Source of the DNA: Shouchella patagoniensis
GTDB taxonomy: Bacteria > Bacillota > Bacilli > Bacillales > Bacillaceae_D
NCBI RefSeq assembly: GCF_002019705.1
Contig: NZ_KV917377.1
Location: forward strand, 3,569,649 to 3,633,648
Reading direction: 5' to 3'
DNA length: 64,000 nt
Position numbers and translations under genes: made by a program. Every line of letters begins with the position of its first letter. The stretch's first letter is position 1. Positions 9,041-18,941 of the stretch are shown here, piece by piece. Under the pieces are notes generated by a model that saw only the letters and a list, made by a program, of their open reading frames with translations, did no database searches and was not told the DNA's origin.

Positions 9041-9775
9041 TCAGTAATCCAGTTTTGTTTCCTGATTATTAATGACTGTCCCATCAAGTCTTCCTTCGCA
9101 TATGCGTTTCATCACTCCAGGTTTGTCAAAATCAAAGATATGCACAGGTAAGTTGTAATCACGTGCCAAAAGGAGAGCAGCTTGATCCATGACACGAATA
9201 TCTTTTTTAACAATGTCATCATAATTGAGACTCTTAAACAGTTGCGCAGAATCGTTTTTGTTAGGATCTGATGTATAAACACCATCAATACCTTGTTTTG
9301 CAGCAAATAAAGCATCGCATTCCATCTCCAACGCACGTTGAACACTAGGGTAATCCGTTGTAACAAAAGGTTGACCGTTCCCTCCACCAAATATAACAAC
9401 GTATCCTTTTTCGAGATAACTCATACCCTTTAAACGAATATACGGTTCCGCAACTGATTGAGTAGGTATGGAGGTCATAACACGTACTTCTTGTTTCGTT
9501 TTTGCTTTTAATACACCTCTTAGCATCAGACTGTTAATAATTGTACCCAATGTTCCAATGTTATCGGCCTCAACGCGGTCAATGCCCCATTGTTCTGCTA
9601 AGTGTCCACGAAAGATATTGCCGCCGCCAACAACAATACAAACTTCAATTTCTAGTTTAATTAAAGAAATGAGTTCATTTGTAATATGTTCTAAGCGGTC
9701 GTTCCCGAAACTGTTTCCTTTTTTATCGGCCAATGCCCCGCCACTAAGCTTTACGAGCACTCGTTTATAGGTCAA
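9041..9775 (-). CDS. pyrH: stand-alone UMP kinase paralog
   Basis: A 244-aa amino acid kinase-family protein with all UMP kinase hallmarks: VLVKLSGGALA at the N-terminus, VVGGGNIFRG, the ADNIGTLGTIINSLML helix, FGGGNGQPFVTTDY, and FAAKQGIDGVYTSDPNK. It phosphorylates UMP to UDP. The start is TTG at 9773-9775 with GGAGG 7 nt upstream. It is not in the usual tsf-pyrH-frr context, so it is probably a second copy rather than the housekeeping gene; this cannot be proved from the window. It is monocistronic. Confidence 0.85.
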   Translation of the reverse strand: MTYKRVLVKLSGGALADKKGNSFGNDRLEHITNELISLIKLEIEVCIVVGGGNIFRGHLAEQWGIDRVEADNIGTLGTIINSLMLRGVLKAKTKQEVRVMTSIPTQSVAEPYIRLKGMSYLEKGYVVIFGGGNGQPFVTTDYPSVQRALEMECDALFAAKQGIDGVYTSDPNKNDSAQLFKSLNYDDIVKKDIRVMDQAALLLARDYNLPVHIFDFDKPGVMKRICEGRLDGTVINNQETKLDY

Positions 9776-9923
9776 AGAAAAGCCTCCATTCTAAACGTTT
9801 AACAACGATCATTCGACAGAGTGTGAGAGAAATCCTGTGAAAATAATTTAATTAAGAAAGAGGGTTTCAGAAGAAGCTTTACGGGTATAAGTATGTGATT
9901 GTGAAATAGAAAAGAGGGAATTC

Positions 9924-12900
9924 ATGAATTGGATTATAAATCGGCCTAAATTAGTGATTTTATTTTTTGTTATGTTGACAGCAATTGGAGCAATTAGCTT
10001 TCTGCAAATGCCGCAACGAGAAATACCAGAATTCTCACCACCGATTGGTCAGATTACGACCGCCTTCCCTGGCGCGACCTCTGAAGCTGTGGAGCAGCAA
10101 GTGACCAATCAGATCGAAGAAGTGCTTAGTCAATTTGATGAGATTGAACAATATCAATCCGTATCTGCACCGAGTATTTCTCTTGTGACGGTTGAACTCG
10201 ACGAAAGTGTCGGGAATGTCGAGAATGTTTGGAATGACATTAGTCAAAGCATAAATCAAGTTGCCACGGCATTTCCAGATGATGCACGTGAACCAGAGCT
10301 TGATACAGACCTTGGAGATCAGGGACTTGCTACGTATCAAATTACGTACGATAATAACGTCAGTATTGAAGAACTTCAGCAGACAATTGAAACGTATGCG
10401 AGTGATATTTCTGGTTTAAACGATATTATCGGTTTAGATGTACAAGGGGTGTTGGAGAAAGAAATTTCCGTCATGCTTGATCCAGAAGCGATGGAGGATG
10501 CAGAGATCTCTTTTGGACAAGTGATGGGGATTCTTGATGGAGAAAATGACACCGCTCCAATTGGAGCATGGCAAGATGAGCGTGGGACGTACCCTGTTAA
10601 CCTTGATACATATTCATCTGTGGAATTATATAACCAGCTGCCGGTTGGTGTGGATGAACAAGGAGAGATTATTCGTTTATCTGATGTTGGCACAATGGAA
10701 GAAACCTATAAGCAGAGAGAAGAACAAGTATATTACGATGGAGAACAAGCATTGTCACTTACATTTACACTGCGCTCTGGAAGTAGCGTTCCGGCAGCGC
10801 AAAATGAGTTAGATCGCTTTGTCGAACAGCTTGAAGGTGACTTGCCTGAAGGTGCTGAAATGGAGCTTTTGTATACACAGTCGGAGCTCGTTTCAGAATT
10901 GTTTGTTGATCTTGCGCTCTCCTTTGCGTTTGCTATACTAGCCGTGTTAATTGTTTGTTCATTAGGACTTCGGATTGGTACAGCTCTGAGTGTAGCGTTT
11001 GCTGTGCCAATATCGCTCAGCATTGGTTCAATCGCGCTTCCTTTCTTTAATGTTGATTTAAATCAGATATCATTAATTGCCTACATTCTTGTATTAGCGA
11101 TTCTTGTTGATGATGCAATTGTTGTTAATGATAATATTGAACGACAATTACGCGAAGGGAAAGCACCAAAAGAAGCTGCAAGAAAAGGAACTCGGGAAGT
11201 GCTTGTTTCCGTTATTACATCAACGATCATCGTCGTCTTTACGTTTTTTCCGATTTTGTTCCTTCCTGGTGGAGCGGGAGAATTTATTCGTCCTTTACCT
11301 GTTGTTGTAATAAGTGCAATTATGGCCTCCACATTAGTTGGGCTAATCGCGATCCCGATTTACCGAGTGTGGAAAGAAAAACGTAAACCATCGGCGAAAA
11401 ATGAGCGACCGGCTGGAATTCTAGGTCCATTTCTTTCGAAAGCAGGTCAAACTTATAGTCAGAAATGGATGCCTAATGTTGTAAAACACCCATTTTATGT
11501 GGGCTTTGGTGGACTGCTTATTGGAACGGCAGCTTATGCACTTATCCCTTGGATTCCAATTGAATTCTTTCCAGATTCGGACCGGGAAGAAGTATTTATT
11601 GAAACGACGCTAGCAGATGGGACACCACTAGAACAAACCGAAGAGCAGTCTAAAGAAATGGCTGCTTGGATTGCTGAACATGATTTTGTGCAATCCGTAT
11701 CCACATACACCGGAACATCTATCCCTCGACTATTCAATTATGAGGGTGGGGGCGAGGAAAGTGAAAATATGGCCAATTTCCTCGTGTTTATAGATAAAGA
11801 GCAAGTTGAAGCACGAGCAGCGATGGACGAATGGAGCGAGACGCTTCCGGAAACATTTGAGAATCTCGAATCCTATGAGGTTTCTATTATAGAATCCGGG
11901 CCCCCAGTCGGAGCACCAATCGCAATTGAAATGACTGGGCCCTCTATCTCGGAATTAATGGAAAAAAGTGCAGAGGCACAAGACATCCTCGCAAATGCAA
12001 GTGGAGTTGTAAATGTTGATGACGATGTAGGAACACCTGTTGATTCCTACTTACTTGAATTAAATAGAAGTACAATGGAAGAGAACGGTTTAGCAAGCAG
12101 TGACGTTGCCGGGGCCCTAGCCGCGGTAGGTGAGGGAATTCCGTTAGGCACGTTTGATGTTGACGGCGAATTAATTGACTGGCGTATTGCTTATGAAGGA
12201 AATGAAATCGATTTGCTTGAGCAAGTAACGGTTACTGGTAATACACAACAAGCGGTTGCTCTCGCTGATCTTGTCTCAATAAATGAAGCAGAAATACAAC
12301 CGCGAATTCCTCATCAGAACGGGGAACGGACAATTACGATTCGAGCATTTCCTGCAGAGGGGCAGTCTGCTGACGACATTGTTGCGGAAGTAGAAGATGA
12401 ATTGTTTGCTCTTGAAGATGGAGAACACTCGATTGTAATTGGTGGAGAAACATCGGAACGAACCGATGTGTTTATCCAAATTGGGCAAATCTTTATTCTC
12501 GTAGTCTTTTTAATTTTAATCGTCATGGTTATCCAGTTCTATTCCATTACGATTCCCTTTATTATATTGAGTGCGGTGTATCTTGCTTTCTCTGGGGCAA
12601 TGATTGGTTTGTTTATCACGCAAACAGGTCTTGGATTTATGTCACTAATGGGTGGAGTGAGTCTTGCAGGTATTGTTGTCCGGAACGGAATTGTGTTGAT
12701 TGAATTCATTGAGCAACGACGAAAAGCGGGGCTTAGTCCTAAGGATGCCGTTCTTTTAGCGGCTGAACAGCGATTCCGTCCAATTGTTCTAACGTCATTA
12801 ACAACCATTGCTGGTTTACTGCCGATAGCACTTGGAAATAGTACACTCTTTAAGCCACTTGGTATTACAATTGTTTCTGGAGCGTTATTTTCAGCGATCT

Positions 12901-12968
12901 TGACTCTTTTTGTTGTGCCAGCTCTGTACTTAGTGAGAGTAAGATGGAAAGAAGGAAAGATATCATAA
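9924..12968 (+). CDS. RND family efflux transporter (AcrB/SwrC-like)
   Basis: A 1014-aa protein with the duplicated RND architecture: TM1, a large extracytoplasmic loop, TM2-6 (about residues 325-475), a second loop, then TM8-12. The proton-relay pair Asp396-Asp397 (ILVDDAIVVND) in TM4 and the GVSLAGIVVRNGIVLIEF motif in TM10-11 are present. The soluble loops are strongly acidic, as in alkaliphile or halophile proteins. It would export hydrophobic compounds or lipids with proton import. No membrane-fusion partner gene is next to it, as with SwrC/YerP in B. subtilis. It has its own terminator. Confidence 0.9.
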   Translation: MNWIINRPKLVILFFVMLTAIGAISFLQMPQREIPEFSPPIGQITTAFPGATSEAVEQQVTNQIEEVLSQFDEIEQYQSVSAPSISLVTVELDESVGNVENVWNDISQSINQVATAFPDDAREPELDTDLGDQGLATYQITYDNNVSIEELQQTIETYASDISGLNDIIGLDVQGVLEKEISVMLDPEAMEDAEISFGQVMGILDGENDTAPIGAWQDERGTYPVNLDTYSSVELYNQLPVGVDEQGEIIRLSDVGTMEETYKQREEQVYYDGEQALSLTFTLRSGSSVPAAQNELDRFVEQLEGDLPEGAEMELLYTQSELVSELFVDLALSFAFAILAVLIVCSLGLRIGTALSVAFAVPISLSIGSIALPFFNVDLNQISLIAYILVLAILVDDAIVVNDNIERQLREGKAPKEAARKGTREVLVSVITSTIIVVFTFFPILFLPGGAGEFIRPLPVVVISAIMASTLVGLIAIPIYRVWKEKRKPSAKNERPAGILGPFLSKAGQTYSQKWMPNVVKHPFYVGFGGLLIGTAAYALIPWIPIEFFPDSDREEVFIETTLADGTPLEQTEEQSKEMAAWIAEHDFVQSVSTYTGTSIPRLFNYEGGGEESENMANFLVFIDKEQVEARAAMDEWSETLPETFENLESYEVSIIESGPPVGAPIAIEMTGPSISELMEKSAEAQDILANASGVVNVDDDVGTPVDSYLLELNRSTMEENGLASSDVAGALAAVGEGIPLGTFDVDGELIDWRIAYEGNEIDLLEQVTVTGNTQQAVALADLVSINEAEIQPRIPHQNGERTITIRAFPAEGQSADDIVAEVEDELFALEDGEHSIVIGGETSERTDVFIQIGQIFILVVFLILIVMVIQFYSITIPFIILSAVYLAFSGAMIGLFITQTGLGFMSLMGGVSLAGIVVRNGIVLIEFIEQRRKAGLSPKDAVLLAAEQRFRPIVLTSLTTIAGLLPIALGNSTLFKPLGITIVSGALFSAILTLFVVPALYLVRVRWKEGKIS

Positions 12969-12970
12969 AA

Positions 12971-13008
12971 AAGCCTTGAGCTGCCATTTGGTGGCTCAAG
13001 GCTTTTCT
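12971..13008. terminator. bidirectional terminator between the RND gene and a small convergent gene
   Basis: An 11-bp perfect stem (AAGCCTTGAGC with GCTCAAGGCTT), with a T-run on the plus side and an A-run before it that serves the minus strand. Confidence 0.85.
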
Positions 13009-13179
13009 TTATATAAAAAATTCTACTGTCCAATACGAACTATTTTGTAGTAAATGGGTATTTAGTTTGTTTGCCAAAGATTGCGCGGCAACAGAATCAG
13101 GAAAGGTTTTAACTTGTTGGCTGTTCGTGTCCTTTAGGGTTTCTGTCACCCCGCCGATGATGCGTACTAATTTGTACAT
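13009..13179 (-). CDS. small conserved-looking protein of 56 aa, function unknown
   Basis: An ATG at 13177-13179 is preceded by AGGAGG at 8 nt spacing, an excellent site. The 56-aa product (MYKLVRIIGGVTETLKDTNS...YWTVEFFI) is soluble and mixed alpha/beta, with a VRIIGGVTETLKD strand pair, then an amphipathic helix and a YWTVE strand. I recognise no family. Placement against a bidirectional terminator and the strong ribosome binding site support a real gene. Confidence 0.65.
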   Translation of the reverse strand: MYKLVRIIGGVTETLKDTNSQQVKTFPDSVAAQSLANKLNTHLLQNSSYWTVEFFI

Positions 13180-13762
13180 GTAGGGGTTCCTCCTAATTTC
13201 AATTCAGCCTAATTATGCACTGTCCTTCTATTGTGTCACATTATAACTTGAATTGATAGGGGAATAACGAACTAATAAGTATACCCTATTTGAATTGAAA
13301 TGAAACTAGTTATTGATATGGAAAATTCAACCAAATTAATGCTGGTTAAGCACCTGTCAAAGGTAACTGGACTTCCATCAGCCATTCATAATTAATAGCT
13401 ATCTACTAGTCTGTGAGGTTTGTTAATCAAGATGAGAAATTCGTTAAACATCAATACAATTTTGTAAAAAAGCTTTTTGCAATTAGATGAGTATAAATAA
13501 ACAAAATGCATATTTATGAGGAGATTTGTCTTGAAGTCATAGATAATAGAAAAGTGTTTGTCCATGGAAGAGGTCGAGCTTATTATTTTGTTCAAATCGG
13601 TGAAAAACGCTATACAACAATAGCATTTGAGCCGGGAGATGCGTTTGTCTTGGAATAGAGGAGGCGATAGAAGTGAAAATGTTTATAGGTCAGCATGATC
13701 TCTAGCTGACAGCGGTGAAGTAACTGTCGTTGTAAAATCAAATGATAATAAACGAGTTAGAA
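13180..13762 (+). other. gene-poor stretch with short broken reading frames
   Basis: No intact gene is clear. Short frames include 13318-13395 (25 aa), 13506-13658 (50 aa, no ribosome binding site, ending AFEPGDAFVLE), and a GTG frame after GAGGAGGCGATAGAA near 13673 that stops after 10 codons and resumes one frame away (SGEVTVVVKSNDNKRVRIKK) up to the stop at about 13782. They look like debris of one or more small genes. No function is assigned. Confidence 0.35.
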
Positions 13763-13764
13763 TA

Positions 13765-13793
13765 AAAAAGCGAGCTACTTAGGCTCGCTTTTT
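13765..13793. terminator. bidirectional terminator at the end of the uronate operon
   Basis: An 11-bp perfect stem (AAAAAGCGAGC with GCTCGCTTTTT) with a 7-nt loop works on both strands. Confidence 0.85.
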
Positions 13794-13800
13794 AACGTTT

Positions 13801-15195
13801 TTATTGAAAATACCTCTCTGCATTCGTATAGGAAATATCTTGAGCCATACGCCCAACAAGGTCATAATCGGCAGGGATTTCTCCGTCTTCGATCCATTCC
13901 CCTAATAGTTGGCAAAGTATCCGGCGGAAGTAGTCATGCCGTGTGAAAGAGAGGAAGCTTCTTGAATCCGTTAGCATACCGACAAATTGACTAAGCACAC
14001 CAATGTTGGCAAGGCTTGCGAGTTGTCTGCGCATACCATCCTTTGTGTCATTAAACCACCAACCAGATCCGAGTTGCATTTTTCCTGGCATACCTTCTTT
14101 TTGAAAGTTTCCTAACGCACTTGCAATCATTTCGTTTTTTGTCCAATCGAGATTGTAACAAATCGTTTTTGGGAGCTCATTCGTTTGTTCTAATTCATTG
14201 AAGAAGCGATTTAATCCAACAGCGTAATTGCTATCATGAATAGAATCAAATCCGCTATCTGGACCAATTTGTTTGTAGGCAGCATGATTATTGTTTCTTA
14301 ACGGACCAATATGCAGTTGCATGGCCCAACCATGTGCATGATAGCGTTTCGCAAGAAATAGCAATGTTGCTGAACGCAGAAGGTCGTGCTCGTTAGCGGA
14401 TACAATTTCACCGGCTAAGATCCGTTTAAAAATGTTGGCAGCTTCTTCTACGCGAATTGAGTGATATGAAAAAGTTCCAAGACCATGATCGCTCGCCCGG
14501 CAGCCTTGTTTATGAAAATCGTTTATTCGCTGGTCAAGTGCGTGTAAGAATGATTCATACGTGTTAATTGTAGTATTTGTGATCGATTCTAACTTGGTTA
14601 AGAAATGTTGAAAACCCGGGTTTTCTGATTGTAGTGCTTTATCCGGACGAAAAGTAGGCAACACGTCCACTTTTACGTTGACATCATCGTGAATCAATTT
14701 ATGGTAATCGAGTGTACTTGTCACCTCATCTGTAGTGAAGATTGTATTTACGTTTGAAGTAGTGATGAGGGAGCGAACGGTTAGTGCCCCTTCTTGTAAT
14801 TGGCGGTTCGTATTTGTCCAAATTTCTTCTGCAGTCTCTTCGTTAAGAAGAGTTTTTATACCAAAATAGTAGTCCAGCTCTAAATGTGTCCAGTGATATA
14901 GAGGATTCCCAAGCAACTTCGGCACTGTTGCGGCCCACGCGAAGAATTTTTCTTTATCTGTGGAATCACCTGTGATAAGTCGTTCAGAGACTCCGCATGC
15001 ACGCATTGCCCGCCACTTATAATGATCACCCGCAAGCCATAGTTCTGTAATGGTTGTGTACTTTGTGTCTTCGGCTATGTCTTTTGGGTCCAAGTGGCAA
15101 TGGAAGTCGTAAATCGGCATATCTTTCACATACTCATGATATAGACGTTTAGCGGATTCATTTTGGAGCATAAAATGTTCGGTTATCAGTGTCAT
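13801..15195 (-). CDS. uxaC: glucuronate (uronate) isomerase
   Basis: A 464-aa amidohydrolase-fold uronate isomerase. It converts D-glucuronate to D-fructuronate and D-galacturonate to D-tagaturonate. The N-terminal YDFHCHLDP motif places the metal-ligand His pair at residues 32 and 34. MQLHIGPLRNNN, GLGTFSYHS and the ending MLTDSRSFLSFTRHDYFRRILC are typical. The start ATG overlaps the stop of the upstream GH31 gene by one base. It is the last gene of the dctP-dctQ-dctM-GH31-uxaC operon, so it probably feeds the uronate imported by the TRAP system into central metabolism. Confidence 0.95.
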   Translation of the reverse strand: MTLITEHFMLQNESAKRLYHEYVKDMPIYDFHCHLDPKDIAEDTKYTTITELWLAGDHYKWRAMRACGVSERLITGDSTDKEKFFAWAATVPKLLGNPLYHWTHLELDYYFGIKTLLNEETAEEIWTNTNRQLQEGALTVRSLITTSNVNTIFTTDEVTSTLDYHKLIHDDVNVKVDVLPTFRPDKALQSENPGFQHFLTKLESITNTTINTYESFLHALDQRINDFHKQGCRASDHGLGTFSYHSIRVEEAANIFKRILAGEIVSANEHDLLRSATLLFLAKRYHAHGWAMQLHIGPLRNNNHAAYKQIGPDSGFDSIHDSNYAVGLNRFFNELEQTNELPKTICYNLDWTKNEMIASALGNFQKEGMPGKMQLGSGWWFNDTKDGMRRQLASLANIGVLSQFVGMLTDSRSFLSFTRHDYFRRILCQLLGEWIEDGEIPADYDLVGRMAQDISYTNAERYFQ

Positions 15196-17591
15196 TAAAT
15201 CATTCTCCCTAAGTTGTTTGAACTCACTTCTTTGCCGTTCACTAGTAAGCGGCGAGAATCATTTGGGATGATTCTAAATGTAGCTTTATTGTATGGAAGT
15301 GAAAACCCTTGCTCTTTGATTTCAGTTGTGACATAGATGGTGTCTTCTGTCGTCTCCATTTTTAAGGAAACGAGTGCGTGTTTATTTTGCCAATTTGAAC
15401 TCTCACCGTCATCCTCATAAAGCGTATAGCTTGATAGGAGTCCAGCTTTTCGCCCAGGGAATAGCAAGAATCCACGAAGGTCTTGATCTTTAGTTAAGAA
15501 ACTACGTTCCGCTTCGTTTACAGGGATGATTGAACCTGCTTTTACAAGAAGTGGCGTTTGATCATAAGGTGCTGGAAGAGTAGTTGTTGTCCCGCCTTCT
15601 ATGTGATTCCCTGTATAAAAATCGAACCATCCACTTTCGTGTTTCGGTGCGTAGACTTGTCTTTTAGCCACACCTGGTTCAACGACAGAAGCAACGAGGA
15701 ATGCGTCACCAACAAGAAAATCATCATTTTCTTCCCACGTTTTTTGGTCATTCTCGAAATCGAAAAAAGTAGGCTTTAAAATTGGCTCATGAATAGAGCG
15801 AGCCTTGTAGAATGCTGAATACCAATAAGGCAATAACTTCGAGCGCAGTTTGATTAACTCTCGAATGGCAGGTGTTGCATTTGGATACATCCATGGTTCA
15901 TTTACGGTTTCATCTTCATTCCATGAATGAATGGTAAAACGAGGGTGGAAGATGCCATTTTGTACCCAACGGATAAAAAGTTCTTCATCTGGCTTAGGAC
16001 CAGCAAAACCACCAACATCATGACCGAAGCTATAAATGCCTGATAAGCTCAGACTTAAGCCTGTCTTATTATTGAACCGAATTGTTTTCCACTCCGTTCG
16101 GTTATCTCCAGACCATGTTTGAACATAGCGGTGCATACCAGGTGCGCCAGAGCGAGAAATTAAAAATGGGCGCTCATCTTTTGAATGCTCCATTTGTGCT
16201 TCAAATGATGCTTTCATCATTAATAATGGATGGAGGGCACGGATTGTTTGAAAAGATAGGGCTGATCCAAAACCATTCACTTTCGCGTCTCTGCTCCAAA
16301 TTTCGAACTCGTTGTTATCGTTCCAAGTGGAAGCAATTCCATAATCAAGGAGCTGTTTTTTTACTTGGTCTTTCCACCAACCATAAGCTTCCTCATTTGT
16401 GAAGTCTATGTATGCTCCACCACCATCCCAAAATTGAGCAGTCTCCACCTCGCCTTTGTTATTTTGAATGAAATAGTTCTTCTGTTCCAAGTCAGCATAT
16501 TGAGGATGGCTTTCAAGTAAGGCCGGTTTTATATTTGCAGCAAAGCGTAGCCCTTTTTGTTTAAAATCGTTGGTAAGTTTTTTTGCATCAGGGAACTTAT
16601 CCTTGTTCCAATGGAATACATAGCGTCCATCCCCAATTGATGTATAACCAGAGGAAAGTTGAAATGAGTCACATAGAATATCGTTTCTTTCACATTGATT
16701 AATAAACTCATATAACTGTTCTTGCGCATTGTCAGAGTCTGTATAACTCATTGTAGAACCAGAGTAGCCAATACTCCATTTAGGTGGCATCGCTGTGTTT
16801 CCGGTCATCCACGTGTATGTTTGAACAACATTTCGCATGGTAGGTCCCGCAATCATATAGTAATCAAGGTCTCCAGCCTCTGCTTCAAAATAACGATATA
16901 GACCATGGTAGTTATCAAGTTCTCGACCTAAATCAAAATAGCCAGGTGCGAGATTGTCATAGAAGAGACCATAAGAAAAAGTAGTATTAGGGTTTCTTGT
17001 CACATAAAAAGGAATATGCTTGTACAATGGATCAGAATGCTCAGCGTCATAGCCCATTGCATCAATCGTTACGCTACTGTAACGACCGTGGTGACGGTTC
17101 AAAGCCCCTGTTCTTTCTCCGAGACCGTAATACGATTCATGGATCTCTCTTTTTAAGTAGTGTTTCACGCCTTCCCCAAGTTCACCATTGAAGTTATAGG
17201 CCTGTGTTTGGCGATCTTCAGCAAACCAAACCCACTCGCTATTTTCTTGGCGATACCAAGTGATGCGAAATCCTTCTTTTTGAATGACAGCTTTTAAATA
17301 GTTTGTACTAAGTTCGTAAGTGTTATCTAGTTCTGTAAAGGCATAAGAAGGGCAGCTAAAGTTAGCAACGCTCATGCGGTCTCTTCCAGTATAAGGAACA
17401 TCGTCAAGTCCAGGTGCAATGCTCCATGTGTTCGCAACTTCAAGGCCATCTTTTTGTTCAAATAATACTCGAATGACCTTTTCTTCTAAAATAAATAAGT
17501 GTGCTGTAGTAGAAGATGTTGAATCAAAAAAGCTTAAGCGCGGACCGTTCTGTTCGTTTAGTTTAAATTGATTGTGTGTTTGTATATTCAT
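15195..17591 (-). CDS. GH31 family alpha-glycosidase in the uronate operon
   Basis: A 798-aa GH31 enzyme. The start is taken as ATG 17591 (MNIQTHNQ...), behind AAGGAG at about 12 nt; an earlier in-frame codon at 17645 overlaps the TRAP gene. Domain order: N-terminal beta-sandwich, catalytic barrel with nucleophile in STWNDNNEFEIW (Asp near residue 425), acid/base region ISRSGAPG...TWSGDN, then C-terminal beta domains. The nucleophile motif reads WNDNNE rather than the usual WxDMNE. There is no signal peptide, so it acts on an imported saccharide. From its neighbours it should release a uronic acid or a uronide-linked sugar; the substrate is inferred, not shown. Confidence 0.85.
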   Translation of the reverse strand: MNIQTHNQFKLNEQNGPRLSFFDSTSSTTAHLFILEEKVIRVLFEQKDGLEVANTWSIAPGLDDVPYTGRDRMSVANFSCPSYAFTELDNTYELSTNYLKAVIQKEGFRITWYRQENSEWVWFAEDRQTQAYNFNGELGEGVKHYLKREIHESYYGLGERTGALNRHHGRYSSVTIDAMGYDAEHSDPLYKHIPFYVTRNPNTTFSYGLFYDNLAPGYFDLGRELDNYHGLYRYFEAEAGDLDYYMIAGPTMRNVVQTYTWMTGNTAMPPKWSIGYSGSTMSYTDSDNAQEQLYEFINQCERNDILCDSFQLSSGYTSIGDGRYVFHWNKDKFPDAKKLTNDFKQKGLRFAANIKPALLESHPQYADLEQKNYFIQNNKGEVETAQFWDGGGAYIDFTNEEAYGWWKDQVKKQLLDYGIASTWNDNNEFEIWSRDAKVNGFGSALSFQTIRALHPLLMMKASFEAQMEHSKDERPFLISRSGAPGMHRYVQTWSGDNRTEWKTIRFNNKTGLSLSLSGIYSFGHDVGGFAGPKPDEELFIRWVQNGIFHPRFTIHSWNEDETVNEPWMYPNATPAIRELIKLRSKLLPYWYSAFYKARSIHEPILKPTFFDFENDQKTWEENDDFLVGDAFLVASVVEPGVAKRQVYAPKHESGWFDFYTGNHIEGGTTTTLPAPYDQTPLLVKAGSIIPVNEAERSFLTKDQDLRGFLLFPGRKAGLLSSYTLYEDDGESSNWQNKHALVSLKMETTEDTIYVTTEIKEQGFSLPYNKATFRIIPNDSRRLLVNGKEVSSNNLGRMI

Positions 17592-17614
17592 AATGATAGA
17601 AATCTCCTTTTGGT

Positions 17615-18913
17615 TTACATTAATCCTGCTAACGTTGGAAGCCATGTACTAAAGAAAGGGAACAGCGTAATAATCATTAATACGATTACTACCGCGGCAT
17701 AGAAAGGGATAAGCGGACGAATGATTTCTTCAATTTTTACTTTTCCAACGGTACTTCCAACAAATAAAGCACTACCTCCAGGGGGAGTAATATTGCCGAT
17801 ACATAGATTGACGATTAAAATGATACCAAAGTGAACAGGATCCATACCAAATTCCATAACAACTGGTAGAAAGATAGGGGTGAAAATTAAAATGGCTGGC
17901 GTCACATCCATAACGATACCAATTAATAACAATATGAGATTAATAAGCAAAAGGATTAGAATAGGGTTATCTGTTAGTGCTAAAATGCTTGTACTAATCG
18001 CACTAGGAATACCGGTGAATGACATAACAAGAGATAGCATTGCTGATGTACCAATTAAAAACATGATAACTACAGTCAATTCAACTGCTTCTCTAAAAAT
18101 ACCAGGAAGTTGGCGAACCTTTAGACTACGGTAAATAAAGGAAAGCAATAAGGCGTAAACGATTGCAATTGCTGATGCTTCTGTAGCAGTAAAGAAACCG
18201 CCAATAATACCACCAATAATGATAAAAACTAAAAATAAGCTTGGAACTGCTTCCCAAATTACTTTGAGTGGGGATTCAACTCGAGTTGTAAGAGAGGCGG
18301 TATAGCCTTTCTTTTTCGCAATGAAAAAAGCGACTATCATTGTGGCGATACCCCAAAGGAGGCCTGGTAAATAACCGGCTAAAAAAAGAGCGGCTACTGA
18401 CGTGCCTCCACTAACAAGTGAGTAGATGATAAGCAAACCAGTGGGTGGAATGATCAGTCCTGTTGGTGCAGAGGCAATATTGACAGCAGCAGAGAATTTT
18501 CTGTCGTATCCTTCTTTTTCTTGGAGTGGATGCATGACTTTTCCTATGGCGGCGGCAGATGCGACCGAAGAACCAGCGATGGAACCGAATAACATATTCC
18601 CGACAATGTTTGTATGGGCGAGAGAGCCCGGCAACCTACCAACAAATAGTTTTGCAACATTCACAAGACGTAAGGCAATACCTCCTTGGTTCATAATAAT
18701 TCCGGTCAATAAGAAAAAGGGAATAGCTAACAATGTAAAACTATCAATCCCGGTTACCATCTTCTGTGCAGAGGTGAAAATAGCAACATCAAAAGGGGCG
18801 ATTAAAAACATGGTAACAATTGATGCACCTGCAACACTTATTGCAATGGGGACACCAAAAAACAACAAGCCAAGAAAAACAACAATTAAACTAATTCCAG
18901 CAAGGAGAGGCAT
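17615..18913 (-). CDS. dctM: TRAP transporter large permease subunit (DctM-type)
   Basis: A 432-aa, 12-TM DctM/SiaM-type protein. Signatures include LLAIPFFLLTGIIMNQGGIA, NMLFGSIAGSSVASAAAIG, and the C-terminal GNITPPGGSALFVGSTVGKVKIEEI motif. It is the sodium-coupled translocation subunit of a tripartite ATP-independent periplasmic transporter. It lies between dctQ and the GH31 gene on the minus strand. Operon context with uxaC suggests hexuronate or a uronate-containing oligosaccharide as substrate. Confidence 0.93.
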   Translation of the reverse strand: MPLLAGISLIVVFLGLLFFGVPIAISVAGASIVTMFLIAPFDVAIFTSAQKMVTGIDSFTLLAIPFFLLTGIIMNQGGIALRLVNVAKLFVGRLPGSLAHTNIVGNMLFGSIAGSSVASAAAIGKVMHPLQEKEGYDRKFSAAVNIASAPTGLIIPPTGLLIIYSLVSGGTSVAALFLAGYLPGLLWGIATMIVAFFIAKKKGYTASLTTRVESPLKVIWEAVPSLFLVFIIIGGIIGGFFTATEASAIAIVYALLLSFIYRSLKVRQLPGIFREAVELTVVIMFLIGTSAMLSLVMSFTGIPSAISTSILALTDNPILILLLINLILLLIGIVMDVTPAILIFTPIFLPVVMEFGMDPVHFGIILIVNLCIGNITPPGGSALFVGSTVGKVKIEEIIRPLIPFYAAVVIVLMIITLFPFFSTWLPTLAGLM

Positions 18914-18941
18914 ATCATCAGTCCTTTATCTATGTAGTCAT

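Noticed and set aside
12539-13033. A 164-codon open frame on the minus strand over the end of the RND gene
   Set aside because: It lies opposite a well-supported RND sequence and includes the terminator; its composition is that of a shadow frame.
15195-17591. Calling the GH31 gene an alpha-glucuronidase
   Set aside because: Known alpha-glucuronidases belong to other families; the context is suggestive but the sequence alone does not support the name.
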